This document shows, in pieces, positions 49,033 to 58,986 of a stretch of 64,000 nucleotides of DNA; position 1 is the first letter of the stretch; each line of letters opens with the position of its first letter. Origin of the DNA: Cohaesibacter sp. ES.047 (GTDB lineage Bacteria > Pseudomonadota > Alphaproteobacteria > Rhizobiales > Cohaesibacteraceae); NCBI RefSeq assembly GCF_900215505.1, contig NZ_LT907844.1:5007078-5071077 (forward strand), written 5' to 3'. The position numbers and the translations under genes were made by a program. Under the pieces are notes generated by a model that was not told the origin of the DNA, ran no database searches, and saw nothing but the letters and a program-made list of their open reading frames with translations.

Positions 49033-50445
49033 ATGTCATCGGACAGCTCTAGCAACACTATCTTTGTGCGCAACAAATTCACCGAGGCCCCTCTCGGTTC
49101 CCTGTTTGCCAAAACGGCCTTGCCTGTCATTTTCGTGATGAGCATGAACGGCCTTCTGACCGTCGTGGATGCCATGTTTCTCGGCGTCTATGTCGGCACC
49201 AACGCTCTGGCCGCGGTCACCCTGATGTTCCCGCTTTACATGCTGGTCATCGCCCTGACAACGTTGGTCTCGAACGGCATGTCGAGCCTGCTTGCCCGGC
49301 ATCTGGGCGCCAACCGGATAAACGACGCTCAGGCGCTCTTTGCCGGAGCCCACGGGCTTGCGCTCTTTATCAGCCTATTATTCATCGCGGCGTTTCTGAC
49401 CTTGGGTGTCGAGGTGACCCTGATCCTTGCCGGCAACTCGGCGGAACTGGCAGATCTCGGTTACATCTACTTGCGGATTGTCGCCCTTTCCACGCCGCTT
49501 TACTTCATTCTCTCGCTTCATACCGATGCCCTGCGCAATGAGGGCTATGCTGGACTGATGGCAGGCATGAGCCTGTTGGTATCGTTGGCCAACATCGCCT
49601 TTGACTACCTGCTCATTGTCCAGCTCGATATGGGGGTCGCCGGATCGGCCTACGGCACAGTGCTGGCCCAGGCGCTCGCCTTGGCGATCATCATCGGCTT
49701 CCGCATCCGCGGCAAGACACATCTCAAGCCTGCCGTGGTCTGGCGCAACAGCCTCTTTGCCGAATGGCGCGCAATGCTGGCCTTGGGCGCTCCGCAGAGC
49801 CTCAATTTCCTTGGTATGGCTCTGGTCTCGACGGCGATCATAACGTCACTGCAATTGATGGCCGTGCCCAATTACGCCGAAACCGTCACGGCCTACGGCA
49901 TCATCACGCGCATTACGACCTTTGTTTTCTTGCCGATGATGGGGCTTGCCCTGTCGTTTCAGACGATCATCGGCAACAATTACGGGGCCGAACTCTGGCA
50001 CCGCTCGGACAAGGGCCTGCGCATCGGGTTGGCTTTGGCCTTCATCTATTGCCTGGTCGTCGAGTTTGTGCTGATCACCTTTACTGCACCGATCGGTCAC
50101 CTTTTCACGGCCGACGAAAAAGTGGTCGCAGAAGTGGCACGGATCATCCCGATGGCCATGGCGATGTATTTCATCTCCGGTCCGATCCTGATCACATCAA
50201 GCTACTTTCAAGCCATCGGAGATGCGGCACGCGCCGCAATTCTCGGCCTGTCAAAGGCCTATCTGTTCCTTTTGCCGATGATATTCACTTTGCCTCTGCT
50301 GTTGGGAGAAAGGGGCATCTGGCTCGCTTCACCCATCGCCGAAGTCTTGCTGTTTGCAACAGCATTGCTGGTCCTGACAAAAACAGCGAAAAGTGCCAAC
50401 CGCAAATGGGGGCTATTCGTCCATACTGAGGAGCCACGCTCATGA
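49033..50445 (+). CDS. MATE family efflux transporter
   Basis: 470 residues with twelve predicted membrane helices in two similar halves. EAPLGSLFAKTALPVIFVM begins the first half, AVTLMFPLYMLVIALTTLV follows, and the second half starts near LFAEWRAMLALGAPQSLNF. MATE pumps export drugs, dyes or metabolites using sodium or proton gradients. GGAGG five bases before ATG 49033 fixes the start over TTG 49021. It overlaps the next gene by four bases. The upstream promoter carries an operator, suggesting inducible expression. Confidence 0.92.
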   Translation: MSSDSSSNTIFVRNKFTEAPLGSLFAKTALPVIFVMSMNGLLTVVDAMFLGVYVGTNALAAVTLMFPLYMLVIALTTLVSNGMSSLLARHLGANRINDAQALFAGAHGLALFISLLFIAAFLTLGVEVTLILAGNSAELADLGYIYLRIVALSTPLYFILSLHTDALRNEGYAGLMAGMSLLVSLANIAFDYLLIVQLDMGVAGSAYGTVLAQALALAIIIGFRIRGKTHLKPAVVWRNSLFAEWRAMLALGAPQSLNFLGMALVSTAIITSLQLMAVPNYAETVTAYGIITRITTFVFLPMMGLALSFQTIIGNNYGAELWHRSDKGLRIGLALAFIYCLVVEFVLITFTAPIGHLFTADEKVVAEVARIIPMAMAMYFISGPILITSSYFQAIGDAARAAILGLSKAYLFLLPMIFTLPLLLGERGIWLASPIAEVLLFATALLVLTKTAKSANRKWGLFVHTEEPRS

Positions 50446-50870
50446 GCAACAAGCCATCAACCATCGAAGAAGCGAAAAAACAGGCCAAGCTCCTGCGCGA
50501 AAAACTCAGAGCCGAAGGCATGGAGCTTTCGCACAGCAAAACGCTGGAACTGATCGCCCAACAACACGGCTATCGCGACTGGAACACCCTGTTCGCCAGC
50601 TTCGGCAATCGCGCATCCCGTCAATGGCAGGTCGGCGACAGGGTTTCGGGGCTTTACCTGTCCCAGCCCTTCAAGGCAGAGATTATCGCGGTCCGGCGCA
50701 TGTCGGACGGCTGGTATCATCTCACGTTCCAGTTTGACGAAGCGGTGGACGTGATCACCTTCGAGGGCATGAGCAACTGGCGCACGCGCACCAGCCAGAC
50801 CGTCGGACCTGACGGAACAACTCAGGAAAAGACGTCAGATGGCCGACCACACATGGTGCTCGGCCTCTAG
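50442..50870 (+). CDS. Glyoxalase-superfamily-related small protein
   Basis: 142 residues. The first 50 (IEEAKKQAKLLREKLRAEG, then SHSKTLELIAQQHGYRDWNTL) form a helix-rich module found at the start of proteins annotated as glyoxalase superfamily (Glyoxalase_8 type). The remaining 85 residues look like a beta-rich module (WQVGDRVSGLYLSQPFKAEI and YHLTFQFDEAVDVITF). No metal-binding glyoxalase residues can be assigned with confidence. It overlaps the MATE gene by four bases, so the two are translated together; the functional link is unknown. Confidence 0.72.
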   Translation: MSNKPSTIEEAKKQAKLLREKLRAEGMELSHSKTLELIAQQHGYRDWNTLFASFGNRASRQWQVGDRVSGLYLSQPFKAEIIAVRRMSDGWYHLTFQFDEAVDVITFEGMSNWRTRTSQTVGPDGTTQEKTSDGRPHMVLGL

Positions 50871-50875
50871 CACAC

Positions 50876-50908
50876 CAAAAGCCTGCCCGGGCCTCAGAGC
50901 TCGGGCAG
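50876..50908 (-). terminator. Terminator overlapping the amiD stop codon
   Basis: Minus-strand CTGCCCG and CGGGCAG form a stem whose loop contains the amiD stop codon, followed by GCTTTTGG. The T-run is short, so efficiency is uncertain. It also lies at the convergence with the gene on the plus strand. Confidence 0.5.
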
Positions 50909-51640
50909 CTGCGCGCTCAGTTTGTAAAGGGTGGTAATGGTGGAGGCGTCAGCCACCCCATCCACTCTTTCAGGCCTGAAGTGCATCTGGAAGGCCTTCA
51001 CCACCGTCTCTGTCTGGGCATCGAAAACCCCGGTAACGTCGATCTTGTAGCCATAAACCGCCAGCATCGATTGCAATGCCTGAACCGGCTGGCCTTCATC
51101 GCCAAGCTGAAAGAAGCGCCCGCCAGCAACGGTCTGCGGCTCAACCCATTGGCCAACTCCGGCGCTGGCCAGGAGCTTCCATGGAAACTTCGGCCCCGGA
51201 TCGATCTTGCGCCCCGGCGACACGTCCGAATGCGCCAGAACCCGGTGAGCCGGGATGCCATGACGCGCCATCAACTCCTTGGACAGCATCGTAAGCGTGA
51301 CCATCTGCTCTTCGGTGAAGTCCTCGGTGCCAGCATTGGCAATCTCAATGCCGATTGAACAGCTATTGATATCGTTCTCCCCGTGCCAGAATGACTGGCC
51401 CGCATGCCAGGCGCGTTTTGCTTCGTCCACCAATTGCAGGAGCGAGCCATCCCGGTTGAGGAAATAATGCGAGGAAACCTTGCTTTCAGGCGAACAGAGC
51501 CAGTCCAGAGACTGCTGGTCATCCGCCATGCCGGTATAATGCATGATCAGCATGTCCACGGCCCTGCCGTCCTTGCGATCCTCGAAATTGGGAGAGGGTT
51601 TGACCTCGCAAGGGCAACTTGTCTGTGCGTCACACAGCAT
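50894..51640 (-). CDS. N-acetylmuramoyl-L-alanine amidase, AmiD/AmpD type
   Basis: 248 residues. An Amidase_2 domain: MLIMHYTGMADDQQSLDWL with a zinc histidine at 34, SSHYFLNRDGSL, IGIEIANAG and LAHSDVSPGRKIDPGPKFPW near 158-177 with the second zinc histidine and the Asp/Lys pair. A C-terminal peptidoglycan-binding domain follows (about 183-243, DEGQPVQALQSMLAVYGY). No signal peptide is visible, so it may act in the cytoplasm on recycled muropeptides, or be exported by another route. It is paired with djlA, an arrangement I recall from rhizobia upstream of rnpB-mraZ. Confidence 0.9.
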   Translation of the reverse strand: MLCDAQTSCPCEVKPSPNFEDRKDGRAVDMLIMHYTGMADDQQSLDWLCSPESKVSSHYFLNRDGSLLQLVDEAKRAWHAGQSFWHGENDINSCSIGIEIANAGTEDFTEEQMVTLTMLSKELMARHGIPAHRVLAHSDVSPGRKIDPGPKFPWKLLASAGVGQWVEPQTVAGGRFFQLGDEGQPVQALQSMLAVYGYKIDVTGVFDAQTETVVKAFQMHFRPERVDGVADASTITTLYKLSAQLPEL

Positions 51641-51687
51641 GTCTTCACTCCAATCAAAAAGCGAAAAGCCGTCGGGCGATCAGATCG

Positions 51688-52398
51688 TCAGCGCAAGCCG
51701 CGCTCCAGCACGATCAGCGCCCAGGCATTGTTGATGGTTGCCAGCTTCTCTGTCGCAATGCGCACGAATTCCTCCGGCACACCGCGAGCGATCAGGCTGT
51801 CAGGGTGGTTTTCCCGCACCAGTTTGCGGTAATGTTTCTTGAGCTCAGTGTCCGTCATGCCCCGGTCTGCTTCCAGCACCGTATAGGGGTCCTGTTCGTC
51901 CGACTGGACGTGCGTCATCTTGAGGCGATCGAAACAGCGTTCAGTGATCCCGAAGATGGCAGCGACGCTCTCAAGATAGAGCATCTCCCGATCATGCATC
52001 ACGCCATCCGCGCCGGCGATCATGAACAGACCATCCATGATATCGGTGAGCGCTTCGGGTTCGTCCTGATAGAGCTTGGCAATCTGGTTGGCGTAGGCCT
52101 CGTAGCCAGCCACATCCTGCTTGGCCAGATTGAACATGCGCAAAACGTTGCGCTCTTCCCCTGCGGGAATATCGAACAGGCGTTGAAAGACGTTGATCTC
52201 GTCTTGCGTCACCACACCGTCGGCCTTGGCCATTTTGGCGGAGAGCGCGATCATCGCAACCGTAAAGGTCAGTTGTTTTCGATCAACACCGCTCCCAAAG
52301 CCACGCACGGTCGACGCCACCTTGTCGACGATGGCAGTGATGGTTTCACTCTGCCTTATGTCATCGATAAGACTGCCAATCTGGCTCCAGATACTCAT
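51688..52398 (-). CDS. DjlA-like protein: TerB domain plus J domain
   Basis: 236 residues. Residues about 40-160 form a TerB-type helical domain (FTVAMIALSAKMAKADGVVT and a second acidic repeat MIAGADGVMHDREMLYLESV). The C-terminal 65 residues are a J domain with the HPD motif in VRENHPDSLIARG near residue 197; it should stimulate a DnaK-type ATPase. Unlike enterobacterial DjlA there is no obvious N-terminal membrane helix. It lies 47 bases upstream of amiD on the same strand. Confidence 0.9.
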   Translation of the reverse strand: MSIWSQIGSLIDDIRQSETITAIVDKVASTVRGFGSGVDRKQLTFTVAMIALSAKMAKADGVVTQDEINVFQRLFDIPAGEERNVLRMFNLAKQDVAGYEAYANQIAKLYQDEPEALTDIMDGLFMIAGADGVMHDREMLYLESVAAIFGITERCFDRLKMTHVQSDEQDPYTVLEADRGMTDTELKKHYRKLVRENHPDSLIARGVPEEFVRIATEKLATINNAWALIVLERGLR

Positions 52399-52537
52399 GA
52401 TAGTTGCTGCTCACCCATTTGCTCAAGCCGCCTCAATCTATGCGAGTTGGTCGCATATTGCGAGTATGGAGACCGGAAAATGAACTGCCTTTTTGGCCAA
52501 TTATTTCGAAAAATCATCCCATCCGGCTAGGTGCGGT

Positions 52538-53236
52538 CTACTGACAGAGCCGCCAGGTGCCCTTTCGACCATGTTTGGCGTGGTCAAGATGGATGTGATT
52601 CTTGTGATACTTGTCGCCGCCAGGCCCGATAACGGTGGTGAAATACTTGCACGCTTCCCGGTTGAACGCGCGCATGAACCGGCCCTTGCTGCCATATCCG
52701 GGCCAGTCATCCTCAACATCAAGCACGGTTCCGTCGGAAAGCGTCAAACCGCTGATGTCAATCGCGTTGGTCTTGGCGTGCTCGGATAGCTTGGCACCGC
52801 GCTTGTTGTTGCGCGAGCGGCAGGAGTAGGACGCGGCAACGCGGATGCCCGTGACCCTCTGATCCATATAGGATTGCGCCAATGGCTGGACCCGGTCATT
52901 AAAGAATCGGTTGAGCTGCGAAAGGATCACGCAATTCACAGTTGCCTCACGGCTGAGCTTCACGGGCTGAGGCCCGGAGATCGTCGACAAAAGGAAGGGC
53001 GCGGGATGTCCACACCCTCCTCGACCTTCAATCGGCGGCAAAGCCACAGCTGCATTTTGCCCGCTCTCAACGATAGGGCAGAACTGTTCTGAAATGGCAG
53101 GATCCGGGAGAACAGCCTCCCGTTGCAATTTGCTTTGGTCGACCTCTTCAGTATCCAAAAAACTCGTACATCCGATCAAAAAAGACATGATTGCCAGCAG
53201 CGTCAATTGAACCATTCTGTAACCCCAATCTCTCAT
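52538..53236 (-). CDS. Extensin-like family lipoprotein
   Basis: 232 residues. A lipoprotein signal (LTLLAIMSFLIGC) is followed by an extensin-like C-terminal domain (PF06904): GGCGHPAPFLLSTI, the conserved NCVILSQLNRFF, RVAASYSCRSRNN, LSEHAKTNAIDISGL and HKNHIHLDHAKH. The S-x-H and H-x-D pairs resemble D,D-peptidase-type zinc sites, so a murein-related enzyme is plausible but unproven. The start could also be the ATG seven codons later. Divergent from the amidase gene. Confidence 0.88.
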   Translation of the reverse strand: MRDWGYRMVQLTLLAIMSFLIGCTSFLDTEEVDQSKLQREAVLPDPAISEQFCPIVESGQNAAVALPPIEGRGGCGHPAPFLLSTISGPQPVKLSREATVNCVILSQLNRFFNDRVQPLAQSYMDQRVTGIRVAASYSCRSRNNKRGAKLSEHAKTNAIDISGLTLSDGTVLDVEDDWPGYGSKGRFMRAFNREACKYFTTVIGPGGDKYHKNHIHLDHAKHGRKGTWRLCQ

Positions 53237-53289
53237 CGCGCCCTATTCCTGCTTGCAGCCAGTCCGTTTAGAGCGCATCCTGAAGGGAA

Positions 53290-54609
53290 ATGGTAAACAA
53301 AGGTGAAGTTGTGACGAAATCTTGCAAATTGCCAGACCATGTCGCGCCGATCAGCCTGCTCGAAACGCTGAGGCGCATCATGAGCGGTGAGCTGTTGCCA
53401 TCTGACACGATTGGACAGTGCATCGAGCGCATTCAAGCTCTTGATGGCGACATTCACGCCTTCACGGCATTGAACGGCCACGCGCTCGCTTCAGACACGC
53501 CTGAGGATGCCCCCCTCAGAGGCATTGCCTTTGCCGTCAAGGATGTGTTCGAAACTCAGGATCTGCCCACTGAATACAATTCGATCATCTATCGCGACCA
53601 TGAACCCGCGCGCGATGCCGCCATTGTTACGCTGGCCCGAAATGCGGGAGCCGCCCTTATCGGCAAAACCGTAACGACGGAATTTGCCTTTATGGAACCC
53701 AGCATCACGTGCAATCCCTACAATCTCGATCACACACCGGGCGGGTCGTCATCGGGATCGGCAGCCGCCGTCGCCGCGGGCATGGCACACCTAGCGATCG
53801 GCACACAGACCGGAGGCTCGACCATCCGCCCCGCCGCCTTTTGCGGCATCACCGGCTACAAGCCAAGCTTCGGACTGCTGCCCAAAGTGGGTTTGAAGGA
53901 CTTTTCCTGGTCCCTTGATACAGTTGGCCTGTTTACCGCGACCGTTGCCGATGTTGCCTATGCCGCCTCGGTTCTGAGCGGCCGCAATCTCGCCATCAAT
54001 CTCGAGGAGAACATCTCCTCGCCGCGCATTGGCATCGTCAGAAGTCACACATGGCAGGATGCCGACCCGGAATATCGGCACAAGTTCGATGAGTTGACCG
54101 CCCGTCTCAAGACGTGGGGAGCGGAGCTGGTGGAAATCGAACCAAGCGACGACTATATCGCGGCTTTCCACGCCCATCAGATCATTCAGGATTTCGAAGC
54201 CCGGCAATCACTGGCTTGGGAATACAGCCAACATGTGGATCGCCTCAGCCCGCTCTTGCGCCAGACCCTCGACTTCGCCCAGACGATCACACCGTCCGAC
54301 TATGACGAAGCAAAAATCAACGCCGAAATTGCCAGCGCGGAAATAGATGACTATTTCGAGGAACTCGACATCTTCATCTCCCTGTCGGCCCCCGGCCCCG
54401 CTCCCTATGGGCTCCAGTCGACCGGATCCTCGATTTTCAACCGGATCTGGACGCTGTTCGGCATGCCATGCCTCAACGTCGCCGGTCTCATGACCGACAG
54501 CGGCTTGCCGCTTGGGGTTCAGGTGATCGGACGATGTCAGGCGGACAGGAACACCCTTCAATTCGCGCATTGGCTCGAAGGCGCGATCAAACGGCATATC
54601 AATCAATAA
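53290..54609 (+). CDS. Amidase signature family hydrolase
   Basis: 439 residues. The Ser-cisSer-Lys triad is visible: Lys in LIGKTVTTEF near 127, Ser in PGGSSSGSAAAVAAG near 152 and the nucleophile Ser in GTQTGGSTIRPAAFCG near 177. The family includes GatA, indole-acetamide and allophanate hydrolases; GatA is unlikely because no gatC/gatB neighbours exist. The true amide substrate cannot be told from sequence. ATG 53290 stands close behind GAAGGG; a GTG at 53311 with AAAGGTGAA is an alternative. Confidence 0.9.
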   Translation: MVNKGEVVTKSCKLPDHVAPISLLETLRRIMSGELLPSDTIGQCIERIQALDGDIHAFTALNGHALASDTPEDAPLRGIAFAVKDVFETQDLPTEYNSIIYRDHEPARDAAIVTLARNAGAALIGKTVTTEFAFMEPSITCNPYNLDHTPGGSSSGSAAAVAAGMAHLAIGTQTGGSTIRPAAFCGITGYKPSFGLLPKVGLKDFSWSLDTVGLFTATVADVAYAASVLSGRNLAINLEENISSPRIGIVRSHTWQDADPEYRHKFDELTARLKTWGAELVEIEPSDDYIAAFHAHQIIQDFEARQSLAWEYSQHVDRLSPLLRQTLDFAQTITPSDYDEAKINAEIASAEIDDYFEELDIFISLSAPGPAPYGLQSTGSSIFNRIWTLFGMPCLNVAGLMTDSGLPLGVQVIGRCQADRNTLQFAHWLEGAIKRHINQ

Positions 54610-54928
54610 TCAGGAAATCTGTCTGGCTTTCTTACGCCCGCCAGCCTTGCGTTTGTCCTTGAGGGCCTGCTTGGCACAAAAGCGTCTCGACCTCGATCAG
54701 CGCTTCTTGACAGTTTTGTGAATAATGCACCGCAACATTTCCCTCTTATCCCCCACTATTCTGTCTTTTGTTTGTCGCATACCAAATTCAGTGAAGACAA
54801 GGAGTTAGGCCCTATTTCGCATGCAATCTACCGCTTTCATTCGCACTGCAACAATTTTTTCCCTTCTCCAATTTTTGGAGTTGCCCTAGACTTTCCCTTG
54901 TAAAGAAAAGGCTAGGAGGAGCAATCAC
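54610..54928. other. Spacer with structured leader ahead of a micro-gene
   Basis: AT-rich from 54720. It contains a CTCCAA/TTGGAG hairpin (54866-54880) and a CCTAG/CTAGG pairing (54885-54889 with 54912-54916) that would reach into the ribosome-binding site of the 25-residue gene. No larger gene is present. Confidence 0.45.
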
Positions 54929-55006
54929 ATGATCAGATCTTTGAATATCATGTTTGTATGTGCAGCCTTTGCATTCGTTGCAGCAGTCGTCGTTGGTATT
55001 ATTTAG
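54929..55006 (+). CDS. Single-helix membrane peptide of 25 residues
   Basis: It begins MIRSLNIMFVCAAFAFVA and ends with a Val/Gly/Ile-rich stretch: a short basic start (Arg 3) followed by an almost uninterrupted hydrophobic helix. The perfect ribosome-binding site AGGAGG (54914-54919) is nine bases before the ATG, and a strong terminator follows 91 bases after the stop, so the unit has its own start and end. I do not recognise a family. It could be a regulatory micro-membrane protein, or less likely a leader peptide, since no gene follows on this strand. Confidence 0.6.
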   Translation: MIRSLNIMFVCAAFAFVAAVVVGII

Positions 55007-55090
55007 GAGGATAGACCAGCACCGAGTGCCAGACAGCACGAAATTTCAAACAAAAGCTTGAAAAGACACATCAATCCTCAAATTGGGGAT

Positions 55091-55126
55091 AAAAAAAGCC
55101 GGGAGAAATCCCGGTTTTATTTTTTG
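55091..55126. terminator. Bidirectional intrinsic terminator
   Basis: The GCCGGGA/TCCCGGT stem with a GAAA loop (55097-55116) has seven A's on the left and TTTTATTTTTT on the right. It serves the 25-residue gene on the plus strand and metH on the minus strand. Confidence 0.9.
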
Positions 55127-55213
55127 ATATACTTGAGAAATACTCGAAGGGCCAGAGACTTAGGTCAACGGCGACTTAAGTCACCGGCCCTCCAAGAAAA
55201 ATGCATCGCAGCA

Positions 55214-58200
55214 TCAAGGCCGGTAATTGAGAATCGGAGCCAGCCAGCGCTCGGCTTCTTCAATCGCCCAGCCCTTTCTCTTCGCATAATCAGCAACCTG
55301 ATCCCGCTCGATCTTGCCAACACCGAAATAGTGACTGTCCGGATGAGCGAAATAGAGCCCCGAGACAGCCGAGCCCGGCACCATGGCAAAGCTCTCGGTC
55401 AGCTTGATGCCGGTCGCAGCTTCCGCGTCCAGTAGCTCGAACAATGTTGCCTTTTCCGTGTGGTCCGGTTGGGCAGGATAGCCCGCAGCGGGCCGTATGC
55501 CCTGATAGGTCTCTTCGATGAGCGCCTCGTGGCTGAGGGTTTCATCGGCAGCATAGCCCCAAAGTTCCTTGCGCACTTTCTGGTGCATGGCTTCTGCAAG
55601 AGCTTCAGCCAAGCGATCCGCAAGCGCCTGCAAGAGAATCTTTGAATAATCATCCTCTGCCGCTTCGAAGGCCGCCACGCGGTCCGCCTCGCCAAACCCG
55701 GTTGAGACAGCAAAGCCACCGATATAATCCTTCACGCCACTGTCCTGAGGTGCCACAAAGTCACTGATCGAGATGTTGGCACGCGCTGTCCGTCCCGCGA
55801 TTTGCTGCCTGAGGCCATGGAAACGGGCCGCCTCCTCGCTGCGCGCCTCATCCGCGAAGACCGCGATATCGTCACCGACCGCATTGGCAGGCCAAAGGCC
55901 GATTACCGCGCGAGCCGTCAGCCACTTCTCCTCGACAATCCGCTTCAGCATCGCCTGCGCATCATTGAAGAGGCTTGTCGCTGCCTCGCCATACCGATCG
56001 TCTTCAAGGATTGCTGGATAGCGTCCTTTCATCTCCCAGGTGGAGAAGAAAGGTGTCCAGTCGATGAAAGGCACCAGCGAAGCAAGGTCATAGCTCTCAA
56101 AAACCCTGGTTCCGGTAAAGCTAGGCGCAACCGGGCTGTAACCGGCCCAGTCGATCTTCTGCGCATTGGCCCGCGCCTGATCAATCGTCAGGCGCTTCTT
56201 CTTGTCCTGCGCCGCTTCATGTTTGGCACGAACCTGTATGTAGCTGCCCTTGATATCGGCAACATAGTCAGCCTTGTCGCGCGACAGCAATTTGGTTGCC
56301 ACCCCAACCGCACGGCTGGCATCGGTCACATAGATTGCCTGACCGCGCTCATAGTTCGGAGCGATCTTCACCGCCGTATGAACCTGCGAGGTCGTGGCCC
56401 CACCGATCAACAACGGTTGTTCAAATCCCTCTCGTTCCAGCTCGGCGGCAACATGGCACATCTCATCAAGCGATGGCGTGATCAGGCCGGACAGTCCGAT
56501 GATGTCCACCTTCTCCCGGCGCGCAGCCTCAAGGATGTCATTGGCCGGAACCATGACCCCCAGATCGACCACGTCATAACCGTTACACTGCAAAACAACG
56601 CCAACGATATTCTTGCCGATGTCATGCACGTCGCCCTTCACGGTCGCCATGAGCACCTTACCGGCACTGGTCTTCTCGCCCTGCTGCTCTTCTTCCATGA
56701 AGGGCATCAGATAGGCCACGGCCTTCTTCATCACACGAGCGGACTTGACCACCTGCGGCAGGAACATCTTGCCATCGCCGAACAGATCGCCAACCACATT
56801 CATGCCGTCCATCAACGGCCCTTCGATCACATCAAGGGTCCGTGTGGAGGCCTTACGCGCTTCTTCCGCATCGATCTCGACATAATCACTGATGCCTTTG
56901 ACGAGCGCATGTTCAAGCCGCTTGGCGACGGGCAACTCACGCCAGCTAAGGTCAACAACCCGAGCCTCGCCCTTCTGGTGCAAAAAGCGTTCTGCAATTT
57001 CCAAAAGGCGATCCGTGCCGTCGTCGCGGCGATTGAGGATCACATCCTCGATCCGCTCACGCAGTTCCGCATCGATTTGATCATAGACCAACAGCTGACC
57101 GGCGTTGACGATGGACATATCGAGCCCCGCCTTGATGGCATGATACAAAAAGGCCGAATGCATCGCCTCGCGCACCATATTGTTGCCGCGGAAGGAGAAG
57201 CTGAGGTTGGACAGACCGCCCGAGACATGCGCTCCAGGCAGGTTCTTGCGGATCCATTTCGTCGCTTCGATGAAGTCGACGCCGTAATTGTTGTGCTCTT
57301 CGATGCCGGTCGCGACCGCAAAGACGTTCGGATCGAAAATAATATCCTCGGGCGCAAAACCCACTTCATTGACGAGGATATCGTAGGACTTCTTGCAGAT
57401 CTCGATCTTGCGCTCAAAGCTGTCTGCCTGTCCCTTTTCATCAAAGGCCATGACAACAACCGCAGCGCCATACCGCTGAACCAGCTTGGCATGAGCGACG
57501 AACGGCTCACGACCTTCCTTCATGGAAATCGAGTTGACCACGGACTTGCCCTGAAGGCATTTGAGGCCCGTCTCGATGACGCTCCATTTCGAGCTGTCGA
57601 TCATCACCGGCACGCGAGAGATATCAGGCTCGGCAACGATCAGATTGAGAAAGGTCTCCATCGCCGCTTCGGAATCCAACAGCCCTTCATCCATGTTCAC
57701 ATCGATGATCTGAGCGCCGCTTTCCACCTGCTGGCGTGCCACATCAAGCGCCGTCTCGTAATCCCCGGCCTCGATCAGACGGCGAAACTTGGCCGACCCG
57801 GTCACGTTGGTGCGCTCACCGATGTTGACGAAATTGGTCTCCGGCGTCAGCGTGAAAGGCTCAAGACCGCTGAGGCGCATAAAGGGCGTAATCTCAGGAA
57901 CAGGACGGGTATCATATTTCTTCACCGTCTCGGCAATGGCACGAATATGATCCGGCGTGGTGCCGCAACAGCCGCCAACAATGTTGATGAGACCATCACG
58001 CGCAAAACCATCGAGAATCCCGGCCATATGCTCCGGGCTCTCATCATACTCGCCAAATTCGTTGGGAAGCCCCGCATTCGGATAGGTCGAAACGCGGGTT
58101 TCAGCCACCCGCGAGATAGCGTCCACATGCTGACGCAGCTCGGCCGCGCCAAGGGCACAGTTGAGCCCAACCGCAAAAGGTTTGGCGTGGCGCACCGAGT

Positions 58201-58912
58201 GATAGAAGGCCTCGGCCGTCTGACCGGATAGGGTCCGGCCTGACTTGTCGGTGATGGTGCCCGAGATGATCACCGGCCAGCGCATGCCGCGCGCCTCGAA
58301 CTCGTCCTCGATGGCAAACAGCGCGGCTTTGGCGTTCAGCGTGTCAAAGATGGTCTCAACTGCCAGGGCATCCGCCCCGCCATCGAGCAACCCGCGCGCC
58401 GCTTCGCGGTAAGCGTCCTTCAACTCATCAAAGGAGACCGCACGATAGCCCGGATTGTTGACGTCCGGCGAGATCGACGCAGTCCGGTTGGTCGGCCCCA
58501 TGGCCCCCAGCACGAAGCACTGACGGCCCGGGAAACGGGATTCGACATCGCGCGCCGCTTCCTTGGCAATCTTGGCACTCTCCACATTGAGCTCATAGGC
58601 CAGATGCTGCATGGCATAGTCGGCCTGCGCGATGGTCGTGGAAGAGAATGTGTTGGTGCCGGCAAAATCGGCACCGGCTTCAAAATACTGGCGATGGATA
58701 TCGCGAATTGCTTCAGGCTTGGTGATCGACAGAAGGTCATTGTTGCCCTTCAGATCCTGATTCCAGCTCTTGAAACGCTCACCTCGGAAATCTTCTTCCG
58801 TCAGGCCAAGACGCTGGATCATTGTCCCCATGGCCCCGTCGAGAATAAGAATGCGTTCGGCAGCAAGGCGGGTCAGCAAATCATAGGACGGACTCAGTGG
58901 CAGGCTCGGCAT
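55214..58912 (-). CDS. metH: Cobalamin-dependent methionine synthase MetH
   Basis: 1232 residues, close to the usual 1230. Modules in order: homocysteine-binding barrel ([14 protein letters not shown] at 23-36, zinc cysteines in GLNCALG and [11 protein letters not shown]), methyltetrahydrofolate-binding barrel ([15 protein letters not shown] near 363 and [13 protein letters not shown]), cobalamin cap and Rossmann domain ([14 protein letters not shown] near 762 with the B12-ligating His, and [10 protein letters not shown]), and the SAM reactivation domain (about 930-1232, with [12 protein letters not shown]). It methylates homocysteine using methyl-THF from MetF, encoded just upstream. Confidence 0.98.
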   Translation of the reverse strand: MPSLPLSPSYDLLTRLAAERILILDGAMGTMIQRLGLTEEDFRGERFKSWNQDLKGNNDLLSITKPEAIRDIHRQYFEAGADFAGTNTFSSTTIAQADYAMQHLAYELNVESAKIAKEAARDVESRFPGRQCFVLGAMGPTNRTASISPDVNNPGYRAVSFDELKDAYREAARGLLDGGADALAVETIFDTLNAKAALFAIEDEFEARGMRWPVIISGTITDKSGRTLSGQTAEAFYHSVRHAKPFAVGLNCALGAAELRQHVDAISRVAETRVSTYPNAGLPNEFGEYDESPEHMAGILDGFARDGLINIVGGCCGTTPDHIRAIAETVKKYDTRPVPEITPFMRLSGLEPFTLTPETNFVNIGERTNVTGSAKFRRLIEAGDYETALDVARQQVESGAQIIDVNMDEGLLDSEAAMETFLNLIVAEPDISRVPVMIDSSKWSVIETGLKCLQGKSVVNSISMKEGREPFVAHAKLVQRYGAAVVVMAFDEKGQADSFERKIEICKKSYDILVNEVGFAPEDIIFDPNVFAVATGIEEHNNYGVDFIEATKWIRKNLPGAHVSGGLSNLSFSFRGNNMVREAMHSAFLYHAIKAGLDMSIVNAGQLLVYDQIDAELRERIEDVILNRRDDGTDRLLEIAERFLHQKGEARVVDLSWRELPVAKRLEHALVKGISDYVEIDAEEARKASTRTLDVIEGPLMDGMNVVGDLFGDGKMFLPQVVKSARVMKKAVAYLMPFMEEEQQGEKTSAGKVLMATVKGDVHDIGKNIVGVVLQCNGYDVVDLGVMVPANDILEAARREKVDIIGLSGLITPSLDEMCHVAAELEREGFEQPLLIGGATTSQVHTAVKIAPNYERGQAIYVTDASRAVGVATKLLSRDKADYVADIKGSYIQVRAKHEAAQDKKKRLTIDQARANAQKIDWAGYSPVAPSFTGTRVFESYDLASLVPFIDWTPFFSTWEMKGRYPAILEDDRYGEAATSLFNDAQAMLKRIVEEKWLTARAVIGLWPANAVGDDIAVFADEARSEEAARFHGLRQQIAGRTARANISISDFVAPQDSGVKDYIGGFAVSTGFGEADRVAAFEAAEDDYSKILLQALADRLAEALAEAMHQKVRKELWGYAADETLSHEALIEETYQGIRPAAGYPAQPDHTEKATLFELLDAEAATGIKLTESFAMVPGSAVSGLYFAHPDSHYFGVGKIERDQVADYAKRKGWAIEEAERWLAPILNYRP

Positions 58913-58986
58913 AAGCTTCTTCCTTCACTCGTGATAGAGGTGCGAGGCATATCCTCGCAAAATTCAGACTGAACGGTTGGTTGGCG

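Noticed and set aside
54612-54690. Basic peptide frame on the minus strand (KQALKDKRKAGGRKKAR)
   Set aside because: A stop codon lies just upstream and there is no start; at best a gene remnant.
55802-58231. 809-codon plus-strand frame opposite metH
   Set aside because: Antisense to a complete MetH; rich in His/Arg/Asp as expected for the complement of biased codons.
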